A stretch of DNA of 64,000 nucleotides from Sinorhizobium fredii USDA 257 (GTDB lineage Bacteria > Pseudomonadota > Alphaproteobacteria > Rhizobiales > Rhizobiaceae). The stretch lies in contig NC_018000.1 in the NCBI RefSeq assembly GCF_000265205.3, positions 3,720,001 to 3,784,000 of the forward strand, in the 5' to 3' direction. Positions 54,404-61,964 of this stretch are shown here, in pieces. Numbering within the stretch: the stretch's first letter is position 1; the number at the start of each line of letters is the position of its first letter. The position numbers and the translations under genes were made by a program. The notes under the pieces are model-generated. The model made no database searches. It was not told the origin of the DNA and worked only from the letters and a program-made list of their open reading frames with translations.

Positions 54404-55666
54404 TTATGCAACCCATAGTCGCCTCGTTCCGGCTGATGGCGGGCCATAAGGGACGCTGGCGATCTGCCCCTTTTCGAGCAGTTCGAACATCGCCGTCTCA
54501 AGCATCTTGCTCGATACGTTGTCGTTCTTCGGATGGACGTAGAACCGCTTCGGCGCGTAGTTATTGGCGGTCGGGTTGGCCGAGACGTTGATGCCGAGAT
54601 CATTGTGCAGCCGAAGCAGTGCGAGGAAGATGCGACGCGCCTTGTCCGCCTTGCCGATGTCCGATCCGGCGCGCGGTCGCTTGTCGGTGCAGATGTAGCG
54701 CCCGCAATCCCATTTCAGATTGATAGGCTCGCCGCGCGGGCCATAGTTGGCTTTCATGGTTTCGAGCACGCGCACGCTCTGGTCGGCTTCGCTTCCGTCC
54801 TGGCCGATCTGCTTATGCAGGTAGAGCCGAGCGCGAACCGAGTTGGACCATGCCGTCGAGCCGGACGTCCCGGTACCGGAATTAATGCCGGTCAACGAAG
54901 GATGCCCGAGCAAGAGGATGTAACAATTGAAACGAATGGCGAGACGCCTGAGCATGCCGATGAACTGTCTGGCCTGCGCGCGAGAAATCTCGTTGCCGCC
55001 GAAGACATCGGCGAGATTGTCGAGGACGATCAGCAGCGGCTTGATATTTTCGAGCGAAAGTTCCAAGCGCTGGTAAAGCGTCGTGGTTGCAACCCGCCCC
55101 TTTTTGTCTTCGGTCGCCAGCGCCGCATCTTCGCCAGCAAGGCAACTGATCCGCAGATGCTTCATGTCGACGAGGTCGAGCGGTTCGGCGGCGGCGATCT
55201 CGGCGGCGCGGATGTGATTTTCCGCTTCGTCCTCCTCGGCCGAGAGATAGAGAACCGCGCCACGTTTGACGGCGATGCCGAGCCACGTACCACCGACCGC
55301 CACCGCCATGGCGAGTTGCATCGCGAGCAGCGACTTGCCGGTGCCGCCATCGCCCTGCAGGAGTGTGACATTACGGGCCGGGAACAGGTGGCGGCCATCG
55401 AGGAATTCACGCTCTGGAAGGGGCTTTCCGGCGAAGTCGGCAACCGAAAATGTGGCGAGGGGTTCGAGCGGCTTGTCGTCGTTGCTGTCCGATGGCGGAT
55501 CGCTCTTCTTATAGGTCTCCTCAATCGCGCATGTGAAGCATTCGACGGCGATCTTCCCTTGGCTGTCCTTGACCCGCCGGATCGTCATCCGGTCACCACA
55601 ATCCGGGCAGGACAAATCCTTTTTGTGGTGCTTGCCGAGTTCGCGATCCAGAGATCGATAGTCCAT
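54404..55666 (-). CDS. Zinc-ribbon RecA-fold ATPase (RepA/AAA_25 helicase-like)
   Basis: A 420-residue protein. The N-terminus has a zinc ribbon (LSCPDCGDRM ... VECFTC), as in primase-helicases. The RecA-like core follows: LFPARNVTLLQGDGGTGKSL (Walker A), VLYLSAEEDEAENHIRAAEI, KPLLIVLDNLADVFGGNEIS (Walker B) and YILLLGHPSLTGINSGTGTS. The C-terminal about 90 residues may be a winged helix (SSKMLETAMFELLEKGQIAS). Such proteins act as replicative helicases of plasmids and satellites. ATG 55666 has GGGAGGAGG five bases upstream; the in-frame start at 55711 lacks one. Replication of the excised element is the likely role. Confidence 0.78.
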   Translation of the reverse strand: MDYRSLDRELGKHHKKDLSCPDCGDRMTIRRVKDSQGKIAVECFTCAIEETYKKSDPPSDSNDDKPLEPLATFSVADFAGKPLPEREFLDGRHLFPARNVTLLQGDGGTGKSLLAMQLAMAVAVGGTWLGIAVKRGAVLYLSAEEDEAENHIRAAEIAAAEPLDLVDMKHLRISCLAGEDAALATEDKKGRVATTTLYQRLELSLENIKPLLIVLDNLADVFGGNEISRAQARQFIGMLRRLAIRFNCYILLLGHPSLTGINSGTGTSGSTAWSNSVRARLYLHKQIGQDGSEADQSVRVLETMKANYGPRGEPINLKWDCGRYICTDKRPRAGSDIGKADKARRIFLALLRLHNDLGINVSANPTANNYAPKRFYVHPKNDNVSSKMLETAMFELLEKGQIASVPYGPPSAGTRRLWVA

Positions 55667-55944
55667 CACGCCTCCTCCCTCGGCAGAGGTTTGGTGCCAC
55701 GGCGGTACCATTGTCGGGTGTTTGGAGATGTGTCCCGTTGGGGACGGGTGCGGCGGGTTTCGAGCCCGCCCGACATGTCAGACAGTCCTGCTCATGCTGG
55801 CGTTCCTTCACTTTGGAACCGCCGCCGCTTTCATCCGAAATTCGGAAATGATATCTTTGCGACGGGCGACGGGTTTTCCTGCCCTAACCTTGTCTCGAAA
55901 CCGCCGCGCTGCCCCTCATACGTCGCGGCGGTTTCTTTTGCCGG

Positions 55945-56133
55945 TCACTCTGCCGTCACACGACGGCGCTCGCACTCCTCGACGTCTTCGGGCCGGAAAC
56001 GCCACTGGCGACCGAATTTGACGCCTTTCAGTCCCCACAACTTTCGACGGCGCAGGACCGTCTCGCGCTCACAACCCCAGCGGTCGGCAAGGTCGTCGTC
56101 TGTCATCAGCTTGCGGATAGGGGTGTCGTTCAT
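55945..56133 (-). CDS. Excisionase-like HTH protein
   Basis: A 62-residue MerR/AlpA-type helix-turn-helix protein: MTDDDLADRWGCERETVLRR then LWGLKGVKFGRQWRFRPEDV, the pattern of phage excisionases and AlpA regulators (HTH_17). ATG 56133 has GAGGAAC six bases upstream; a start at 56160 adds nine residues. It lies at the head of the minus-strand run and faces the integrase module, so control of excision or of the early genes is likely. Confidence 0.7.
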   Translation of the reverse strand: MNDTPIRKLMTDDDLADRWGCERETVLRRRKLWGLKGVKFGRQWRFRPEDVEECERRRVTAE

Positions 56134-56352
56134 CTGTTCCTCACACACGTTCAAATCCAAAATGGTGCTCTACGGGAACCATTTTAACGCTTCCAAATCC
56201 GATCTAGCAACAGTATAGTTTCGAGACGGACTTGCATTTCCAAATCTGAACTTTGAATTTTAAGGTATAAATACAGATTTGCACTTATGGATCGAAAGTA
56301 GAAAGTGCAAATTTGCATTTATACTCGATGGACCTGTTAAGGGACGGGGAGG

Positions 56353-56601
56353 ATGCCGAAGACTGATCCGCATGGCTGGCCGCCCAGGGGACTGTCGCGA
56401 GAGGAGAGCGCCCGCTATGTCGGCGTTTCGCCCGCCAAGTTCGACACGCTCGTCGCCGACAAGCGGATGCCGAAGCCGAAGCGGATCGACGGCCGGACCG
56501 TCTGGGACCGCTATCAACTCGACGCCTGTTTCGACGACTTGCCGACTGAGAAGTCCGGCATCGAGGCGCAACTCGAAGCCAGTGGACCACGGATAAGATG
56601 A
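56353..56601 (+). CDS. AlpA-like HTH protein
   Basis: An 82-residue protein with the AlpA/HTH_17 pattern: LSREESARYVGVSPAKFDTL, VADKRMPKPKRIDGRTVWDR, and a short polar tail. GGGGAGG lies just before the ATG. It is the first gene of the plus-strand integrase module, preceded by an AT-rich divergent promoter region with a 17-bp near-repeat (GATTTGCACTTAT and AATTTGCATTTAT). It is probably the second recombination directionality factor or a regulator. Confidence 0.7.
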   Translation: MPKTDPHGWPPRGLSREESARYVGVSPAKFDTLVADKRMPKPKRIDGRTVWDRYQLDACFDDLPTEKSGIEAQLEASGPRIR

Positions 56602-56675
56602 GCTTGCATGATTGCGCAGTGTGCGCATATACATTGCCCTATGCGACGCTCGAGTCGCGTCAAGACAGAAGGGCA

Positions 56676-56870
56676 ATGAACATGGATTTATCCGAGATAG
56701 TGAGGGCATGGCGGCAACGGCAGGGGATCACGGTGAACGAAGCCGCCCGCCGCCTGGGCATTCCGGTGAGGACGCTGGACGGCATCGCGCAAGGCCGACC
56801 GTTCAGATACGAACGCATGATGCGGCTGGCAATCGAACGACTGGAGGCCCGCGATGGCGACGCATCCTGA
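56676..56870 (+). CDS. Small HTH protein upstream of the integrase
   Basis: A 64-residue protein with a clear helix-turn-helix: LSEIVRAWRQRQGITVNEAA then RRLGIPVRTLDGIAQGRPFR. AGAAGGG precedes ATG 56676. An ATG at 56598 overlaps the stop of the preceding gene (ATGA) and would add 26 residues (MSLHDCAVCAYTLPYATLES), so coupling through that longer form is possible. The 3' end overlaps the integrase gene by 17 bases. Confidence 0.6.
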   Translation: MNMDLSEIVRAWRQRQGITVNEAARRLGIPVRTLDGIAQGRPFRYERMMRLAIERLEARDGDAS

Positions 56871-58014
56871 CTATCCCGGCGCTTCGAGCCGCATGCATCG
56901 CGGACGCGAGGTCTGGCGCTATCGCGGCAAGGGTCGCAGCGCAAAGGAATTTGGTCTGCCCGGTCAACCGGGCGACGAATGCTTCGAGGTCGCCTATCAG
57001 CGCGCCACGACCGAGACGAAGACCGAAGTCGTCGAAATGCCGCGTGGCATCGTGCCGAAGTCCTTCGCGCATGCGCAGCGCCTCATGCTCAAACAGGCAT
57101 GGTTCACCTCGCTCGTCGAGTCGACCCGCAACGAGGCGCTTCGCGATCAGGACGAGTTCATGAAGGCGCATGTCGACGACGAGCACGAATTGCGCTGGAA
57201 AGACGTCCTCGTCGAGAACGCGCGGGTGAGGGACCTTCGCCGCTTCCTCAACAATGTCGATGCGAAATCGAAGACGAAGGCGAAGCATTTGCTGACCGGC
57301 GTCCGCAAACTAGTGCGTGTGGCACTCGACGAAGAATGGGTTGAGATCGATCCGACCCATGTGCTGAAATACGAAGCGCCGCAGACGGACGGCTTCCTTT
57401 GGTGGCCCCCCGAAGTGCGCGAGAAGTTCAAGGCGCATTTCCCGCTCGGCACGCGGGCAAGAACGGCTTTCGTGCTCGCCTACGGTCTCGGCAATCGCCG
57501 CTCGGACGTCGCAACCGTGAGATGGGATCAGATCGTCAAACGCGAGATCAAGATGGCCGACGGATCGTTGGTCACCGTCGAAGGCTTCCACTTCCGTCAG
57601 ATGAAGAACCGCAGCGTCAACGGCGGCAGGGAAGTGTTTCTGGTCATCACTGACGACGTCAGGGAAGCGCTAGACGCGCTCGATGGTCCGAGGGAAGGCA
57701 CGATCCTAAAGAACGCCTATGGCCGCCCGTACACCATCGCGGGCCTAGGCAACCGGATGCAGAAATGGGTGAAGCAAGCGGGCATCCCCGAGGGATATAC
57801 GTTGCACGGATTGAGGAAGGCGCTCGCCACCGACCTTGCCGAGAACGGTGCGACCGAGTCGCAGATGCAGCATAGCCTCGGCCACGCAACACCGCAGGAA
57901 GTGCGAGTCTATACCCGCAAGATGAACGAGGCGGCGGCGGCGACAAAGGCGCTGCTCGACCTAGAAGCGGCGAGGAAGAAAGCCCGCCAGCCGAAACTCG
58001 TCGTCGTTAAATGA
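56854..58014 (+). CDS. int: Tyrosine-type site-specific recombinase (integrase)
   Basis: A 386-residue phage-type integrase. The N-terminal arm-binding and core-binding parts (about 1-185) lead to the catalytic domain with Arg in LAYGLGNRRSDVATVRWDQI, Lys near HFRQMKNRSVN, HxxR in LHGLRKALATDLAENG, His in MQHSLGHATPQEV and the Tyr nucleophile in RVYTRKMNEAAAATK. It ends 111 bp from the tRNA-Glu attachment repeat and reads toward it, the usual arrangement for tRNA-integrating elements. The five YGGGGACA repeats start directly after its stop. Confidence 0.92.
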   Translation: MATHPDYPGASSRMHRGREVWRYRGKGRSAKEFGLPGQPGDECFEVAYQRATTETKTEVVEMPRGIVPKSFAHAQRLMLKQAWFTSLVESTRNEALRDQDEFMKAHVDDEHELRWKDVLVENARVRDLRRFLNNVDAKSKTKAKHLLTGVRKLVRVALDEEWVEIDPTHVLKYEAPQTDGFLWWPPEVREKFKAHFPLGTRARTAFVLAYGLGNRRSDVATVRWDQIVKREIKMADGSLVTVEGFHFRQMKNRSVNGGREVFLVITDDVREALDALDGPREGTILKNAYGRPYTIAGLGNRMQKWVKQAGIPEGYTLHGLRKALATDLAENGATESQMQHSLGHATPQEVRVYTRKMNEAAAATKALLDLEAARKKARQPKLVVVK

Positions 58015-58018
58015 CGGG

Positions 58019-58095
58019 ATGTCGGGGACATCAAATGACGATGTCGGGGACAAAAACCCTATGTTGGGGACAATGTTGGGGACATGTCGGGGACA
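58019..58095 (+). repeat. Five-copy ATGTYGGGGACA repeat beside attR
   Basis: A 12-bp repeat occurs at 58019-58030, 58041-58052, 58061-58072, 58073-58084 and 58084-58095, with position 5 either C or T. Centre distances are about 10-22 bp. Two related 9-mers lie inside the left end. These are good candidates for integrase arm-type sites or excisionase sites. Confidence 0.75.
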
Positions 58096-58125
58096 CGTCT
58101 CTAAGTCATTGAAAAATAAAGATAG

Positions 58126-58141
58126 TGGTACGCCCAACGGG
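58126..58141 (+). repeat. attR-like 16-bp direct repeat
   Basis: TGGTACGCCCAACGGG, the 3' end of tRNA-Glu(CUC), identical to 47851-47866. The integrated element thus leaves the tRNA intact on the right. Confidence 0.85.
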
Positions 58142-58200
58142 ACTCGAACCCGTGTTACCGCCGTGAGAGGGCGGCGTCCTAACCGCTAGACGATGGGCGC
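58126..58200 (-). tRNA. tRNA-Glu(CUC), copy 2, host site of the element
   Basis: Minus-strand 75-nt tRNA. The anticodon stem CCGCC/GGCGG encloses CTCTCAC, giving CUC. CCA is encoded and the discriminator is A (TGGTAC on the plus strand), unlike copies 1, 3 and 4, where it is G. Its last 16 bases are the attR repeat. Its 5' flank lacks the leader and promoter shared by the other three copies. Confidence 0.95.
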
Positions 58201-58422
58201 CTGCGCCGAAGCTTGAGCAACATACTATGAAAAAGATGAAATAGGAAAGAGGAGGAATAGCACGCTCAACGGTTCTGCCGCCACTTAGTTTTTGGTGCTG
58301 TGGAGCGCTGTCGCGAACCCAGAAGGACGTGTGGGAGGCGACGTGCGCCAGCGCCGCATTCTCCTCTAGCGGGGAGCAAACCAACGCAGTACTATGGCAA
58401 GTCGCCCCGGCGGGACCAAGCT

Positions 58423-59862
58423 ATGGCAACGCTCAGCCTCATTTCGTTCAGCCTCGTTTTGCTACTTGGGTCTCCGGCAGGCCGGGAGGCAGCAACTGTC
58501 GACGCACTTGCTCCACAGGACATGCTCGAAATACGCGCTTCGGCGCGAGGAGAGGCTGCTGAAGCGTCGATCAACGATACACCTGAGTTGACCCTGCGCG
58601 GACGCGCCAGGAGTGCCGCACCTGAAAAGCTCCTCGCGGCGAGCCAGAACGTCGATGCACCCAAGAACGGTACGCAAATGGCGGGTGGTAAGCTGGAGGA
58701 AATTCTCCGCCGCGCTTTGGCGGCGGCCAGAAGAGACCTTGATGCGATGCGGCAAGTCGCCGAAAAGCAACGCCAAAGAGCCGAAGCACGCGCGCGTGAT
58801 CTGACGATGGTGCTGCAGATAGTTGAAGAGTTGGAGGCCAAAGCCGCCGGAGCAATGCGGTCAAAGGCTGCCGCGCTCAGGGCACGAGACGCCGCGGAAG
58901 CGGCGCTGGCCGATGAGAGACGAGCGCTTGAGGAGGTGCGGCAAAAGCTTGGAGCTTACGAGCGCGATCTCGCCTTGGCCCGCCAATCGTCCGCTGCCGC
59001 GGAACCCGGCGCCGATTAGGCAGCGGCGGAGAAGGCCGCCGTGCTGGCTCGCCAAGTTGCCGAGGCTGCGGCAAAGCGGGCTGGCGAAGAGCTCGCATTG
59101 GAACGCGAGAGGGCAAGGTCGCTCGCTCGCGATCTCGACACTGCTCGCCGGGAGCGCGACACGGCGATGCGGGCGATGCAGCAGCGGGCGATGGAGGACG
59201 GGCGCGATCTCGCCCATGCCCTCCAATCGGCTGCTGTTCCGAAGCCCGACGCCAATTTAGCAGCGGCAGAGATGGCGGCTGCTGTGCTGGCTCGCCGGAA
59301 TGCCGAGGCTGCGGCGAGGCGGGCTGGCGAAGAACTCGCATCGGAACGCGAGAGGGCAAAGTCGCTCGCTCGTGATCTCGACTCTGTTCGCCGGGAGCTC
59401 GACTCGGCGATGCGGGCGACGCAGAGGCGGGCGGTGGAGGACGGGCGCGATCTCGCCGATGCCCTCCAATCGGCTGCTGTTCCGGAGCCCGACGCCAATT
59501 TCGCAGCGGCAGAGAAGGCTGCCGCTGTGCTGGCTGGCCAAATTGCCGAGGCTGAGGCGAGGCGAGCTGGCGAAGAACTCGCATTGGAACGCGAGAAGGC
59601 AAGGTCGCTCGCTCGGGAGCTCGACACCGTTCGCCGAGAACGCGACGTGGCAAAGAAGCAATTGACCCGGGTATTGGCGGCGCAGCGCCGTGCATCGGAC
59701 GCTGCGCGCGATCGGGGTGGTGGCCGCGAGCGTGCGGCGACGCCGGAGGAAATAGATGGCCGCAAACCCGCTACCGAGCGTCGAAAGGTCGATGTTCAGC
59801 CTGTACCGAAGGCGCTGCCCGATTCGCTTTTCCCCCGGCGGCTCGTGCCCGGCCTCTGGTAA
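58423..59862 (+). pseudogene. Secreted coiled-coil repeat protein split by an in-frame TAG
   Basis: Frame 1 runs from ATG 58423 (signal peptide LISFSLVLLLGSPAGREA) through long Ala/Glu/Arg coiled coils to a single TAG at 59017-59019, then stays open to 59862 in the same frame. Upstream: about 198 residues; downstream: about 280. Downstream there are tandem units of 80-81 codons (EEDLALERERARSLARDLD-like). At the next unit boundaries the codon in the TAG position is TTA or TTC, so the ancestral codon was sense. A GTG at 59041 after GGAGAAGG could restart translation. It is either a broken gene or two coupled proteins. Function unknown; the protein resembles exported coiled-coil proteins of low complexity. 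Confidence 0.7.
59020..59645 (+). repeat. Tandem 80-codon repeats in the coiled-coil gene
   Basis: Unit A 59020-59259 (240 nt), unit B 59260-59502 (243 nt) and partial unit C from 59503 (about 140 nt) start with GCAGCGGCRGAGAWGGC and contain CTCGCWYKGGAACGCGAGA and CCTCCAATCGGCTGCTGTTC. An older, diverged partial unit precedes the TAG. The nucleotide similarity is high, so the duplication is recent. Confidence 0.85.
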
Positions 59863-59879
59863 GGGAAGTCGAGGTTGAT

Positions 59880-60659
59880 ATGCGCAGATTGAGGACTCTG
59901 GTGATGCGCATTTACCTGGCTGCCACATTCGTGATTGCAATTGCAATTGGGCTGGCCCCGGCTCTCGACCTCGGTGTCGCCGGCAAGTTCAGCGCCGCCG
60001 CGGCTGGTGGTAAGAGCGGCGGCTCGCCAGGGAACAGCTCAGGAGGCGCAGCAAAGGCCGGAGCCTCGACCGGCGCGAAGGCGGGATCAAACAGTGGAGC
60101 TAGCGGCAAGAGTCACGGGACCTCGTCCGGATCTGGTGGGGGAGCCGCATCGTCGAAAGGCAAGCGAGCGACCCCTGTTCCGAGCCGTGCTTTACCTGGT
60201 CTCCTCGTAAGCCCCGGATCTCGAAAGAGTAGCGTCACTCCAAAGAGTGTCGGTGCAGGAGCGATTGTCGGCATTGCTCCCGCACAGGCCGTACCGCCAT
60301 CCATCCGTCTGCCTCTCATCCTCTGGCCGATAGAAACTGGGCCTGGTGAGCGCGGCGAATACAAGCAAGGCGTTTCGGGCTATCCCGTTACGGACCCGAT
60401 GACGACGGGAGCGATTTCGGGTGACTCAAGCGCCGTGGTGCGCGTCTGCCTCCAGGCGATCGCATCGGCTGCGTTGCCCCTTGGCGCCGTGCGCATACGC
60501 GCGGCAAGCGCCGGTCCTTTCGTCTCGCAACGCGACGGCGCGCTCACCGCGCCAATTGCAGTGCGCATAGACTATGCAGGACAAGGCGGCATCGAGGTCC
60601 GTCGGGCGCGAGTCAGGTGCCATCTCGACTCGAACGGCATGGTCATCGCGGTGAATTAA
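59880..60659 (+). CDS. Exported Gly/Ser-rich protein with C-terminal two-cysteine domain
   Basis: A 259-residue protein. A signal peptide or anchor (residues 9-36, IYLAATFVIAIAIGLAPALD) is followed by a Gly/Ser/Ala/Lys-rich region (about 40-110, GGSPGNSSGGAAKAGAST), a Pro-rich linker and a C-terminal domain of about 75 residues. This domain (RVCLQAIASAALP, APIAVRIDYAGQGGIEVRRA, RVRCHLDSNGMV) is clearly related to the protein encoded at 60,945: both have C...A, a VxIDYxxQGGxExRxA core and a second Cys before a DG/NG turn. The gene starts 17 bp after the coiled-coil frame. Function unknown. Confidence 0.7.
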   Translation: MRRLRTLVMRIYLAATFVIAIAIGLAPALDLGVAGKFSAAAAGGKSGGSPGNSSGGAAKAGASTGAKAGSNSGASGKSHGTSSGSGGGAASSKGKRATPVPSRALPGLLVSPGSRKSSVTPKSVGAGAIVGIAPAQAVPPSIRLPLILWPIETGPGERGEYKQGVSGYPVTDPMTTGAISGDSSAVVRVCLQAIASAALPLGAVRIRAASAGPFVSQRDGALTAPIAVRIDYAGQGGIEVRRARVRCHLDSNGMVIAVN

Positions 60660-60874
60660 GCCGGAGCCGCGCGATAGGATCATCGGCGAGTGACCATGGC
60701 GATGGACTCCCATTTAGCTGCCACATTGGCTGGCCCGCCTCGCCATCCATCGTCCTGCCACGCATATCTGCCGATCCGCGACGCATTGAGCCCTTGCCAC
60801 GGAGTATGCTCCTTCCACCAAAAGTCGCACTGCTATTTTGCTGGATAGACAAGCTAGAATGCCGGTCACGCCCC

Positions 60875-60924
60875 ACAGCGCCGCGCGCCTTATCAGACGC
60901 GCAAAGGCGGCTGTAGCACTTTCA
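60875..60924. repeat. Decayed RIME-like palindrome, copy 2
   Basis: CACAGCGCCGCGCGCCTTAT, then CAGACGCGCAAAGGCGGCTG and TAGCACTTTCAG, matches the complement of the second palindrome at 12,977-13,014 and its flanking AGTGCTACAG word, with an imperfect stem. It lies just before the small exported protein gene. Confidence 0.65.
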
Positions 60925-60944
60925 GTAGGAGAGGATCACAGGCC

Positions 60945-61304
60945 ATGCAGACGATCAGAATGCTCGGTGCCGCCATGTTTTTTCTCGCCGGTCCAGCCTT
61001 CGCGGCCGACTTGCTGCCGGAACCGGTGACGCCGGTCAGCCACGGCGTTTCGGAGGCCGACCGGCCGACCGTCGAGCGCTGCAACGAGGCGATCGCCCAA
61101 TGGGCCGCGCCATACAATCCGGCTGCCGTCGAAACTAGCCTGACCGAGCCGGTGCGCACAGGCGCTGACGGCGCGCAGGTCGCCACGCTTGACGTCAAGA
61201 TCGACTACCTGCGCCAGGGTGGCGTCGAGCCGCGCTCGGCGACCATCGCCTGCACGGTCGCGTCGGACGGCGAGGTCAGTGTCTCTGTAGTCAAGCAAGG
61301 GTAA
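60945..61304 (+). CDS. Small exported two-cysteine domain protein
   Basis: A 119-residue protein with a Sec signal peptide (residues 1-21, IRMLGAAMFFLAGPAFA, AxA site) and one domain: VERCNEAIAQWAAPYNPAAV, EPVRTGADGAQVATLDVKID, RQGGVEPRSATIACTVASDG. The two cysteines may form a disulfide in the periplasm. It is a paralogue of the C-terminal domain of the preceding gene's product. GTAGGAGAGG lies 18-25 bases before the ATG; start is the best fit for the signal peptide. No named family recognised. Confidence 0.72.
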   Translation: MQTIRMLGAAMFFLAGPAFAADLLPEPVTPVSHGVSEADRPTVERCNEAIAQWAAPYNPAAVETSLTEPVRTGADGAQVATLDVKIDYLRQGGVEPRSATIACTVASDGEVSVSVVKQG

Positions 61305-61417
61305 GACCGGAAATCGAGCCGCAGCGACGTGCGTCTGCAGCTCCTCCGAACTCCGGTTTCGATGGCCGAAACCCACGGTCGTGGATCTGCCTGTAAAAAA
61401 TGGAAATTTTTAGTGGA

Positions 61418-61493
61418 TGGCACGCCCAACGGGAATCGAACCCGTGTTTCCGCCGTGAAAGGGCGGCGTCCTAGACCGCTAGACGATGGGCGC
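61418..61493 (-). tRNA. tRNA-Glu(UUC), copy 3
   Basis: Identical in sequence to copy 1 at 47,609 over its 76 nt as far as I can read, with anticodon UUC, discriminator G and encoded CCA. The 5' leader is also duplicated. Confidence 0.95.
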
Positions 61494-61575
61494 CTCCGCA
61501 CGCTTATTTACCGTGCAAAGTGTTGCAGCGGCCTTTTGTGCGCCGGAACGGCGCATGCGCTGCAAGACGAGGTGG

Positions 61576-61604
61576 CTTATAGAGAGCACTTCGGATTACC
61601 GCAA
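61576..61604 (-). promoter_or_regulatory. Promoter of tRNA-Glu copy 3
   Basis: Minus-strand TTGCGG (61599-61604) and TATAAG (61576-61581) with 17-bp spacing, equal to the promoters of copies 1 and 4. Confidence 0.75.
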
Positions 61605-61736
61605 GTCATCCGAAGCAATATTTTCGATCTTTCTGCCGAAATTTAAGAGCAATTGCCGCAAGCCGTTATCACTCGCAAGCATAAACATGCCGTGTGCGCC
61701 GATGTCGGAGTATCCGTAAGTATTGGATAAGGAGAA

Positions 61737-61811
61737 TGGCACGCCCAACGGGACTCGAACCCGTGTTACCGCCGTGAAAGGGCGGCGTCCTAACCGCTAG
61801 ACGATGGGCGC
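61737..61811 (-). tRNA. tRNA-Glu(UUC), copy 4
   Basis: Minus-strand 75-nt tRNA with anticodon UUC, encoded CCA and discriminator G. Its D-arm and T-loop (GTTAGG, GGGTTCGAGTCCC) match the CUC copy rather than copies 1 and 3, so it is a mosaic of the two types. Confidence 0.95.
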
Positions 61812-61892
61812 CTCAGCACGGTTATCAAACCGTGCAAAGTTGCAGCGGCCATTGTGCTCCGGAACGGCGCGTGGCGCTGCAAGACGAGGTGG

Positions 61893-61921
61893 CTTATAGA
61901 GAGCACTTTGGATTCCCGCAA
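61893..61921 (-). promoter_or_regulatory. Promoter of tRNA-Glu copy 4
   Basis: Minus-strand TTGCGG (61916-61921) and TATAAG (61893-61898) with 17-bp spacing. A conserved leader of about 80 bp with a CACGGTT/AACCGTG hairpin lies between it and the tRNA. Confidence 0.75.
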
Positions 61922-61964
61922 GCGGCAAATCCCACTTTTTCTCAGAAAAATGTCCGCAACCACT

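Larger units (their letters stand above)
47851..58141. mobile_element. 10.3-kb integrated phage-derived element in tRNA-Glu(CUC)
   Basis: The element is bounded by a 16-bp direct repeat TGGTACGCCCAACGGG (47851-47866 and 58126-58141); the right copy is the 3' end of a complete tRNA-Glu. The tyrosine recombinase gene ends 111 bp from the right repeat. Content: HTH regulator (left end), tape-measure protein, two small proteins, capsid-like protein, truncated antitoxin, several small unknown genes, a zinc-ribbon ATPase, three small HTH proteins and the integrase. Structural genes run on the minus strand and the integrase module on the plus strand. No portal, terminase, protease, tail tube or lysis gene was recognised, so it is a remnant or a satellite rather than a full prophage. 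Confidence 0.88.

Noticed and set aside
58019..58095. Short CRISPR array
   Set aside because: The 12-bp repeats are too short, spacers are 0-10 bp, and there are no cas genes; recombinase-site repeats explain them better.
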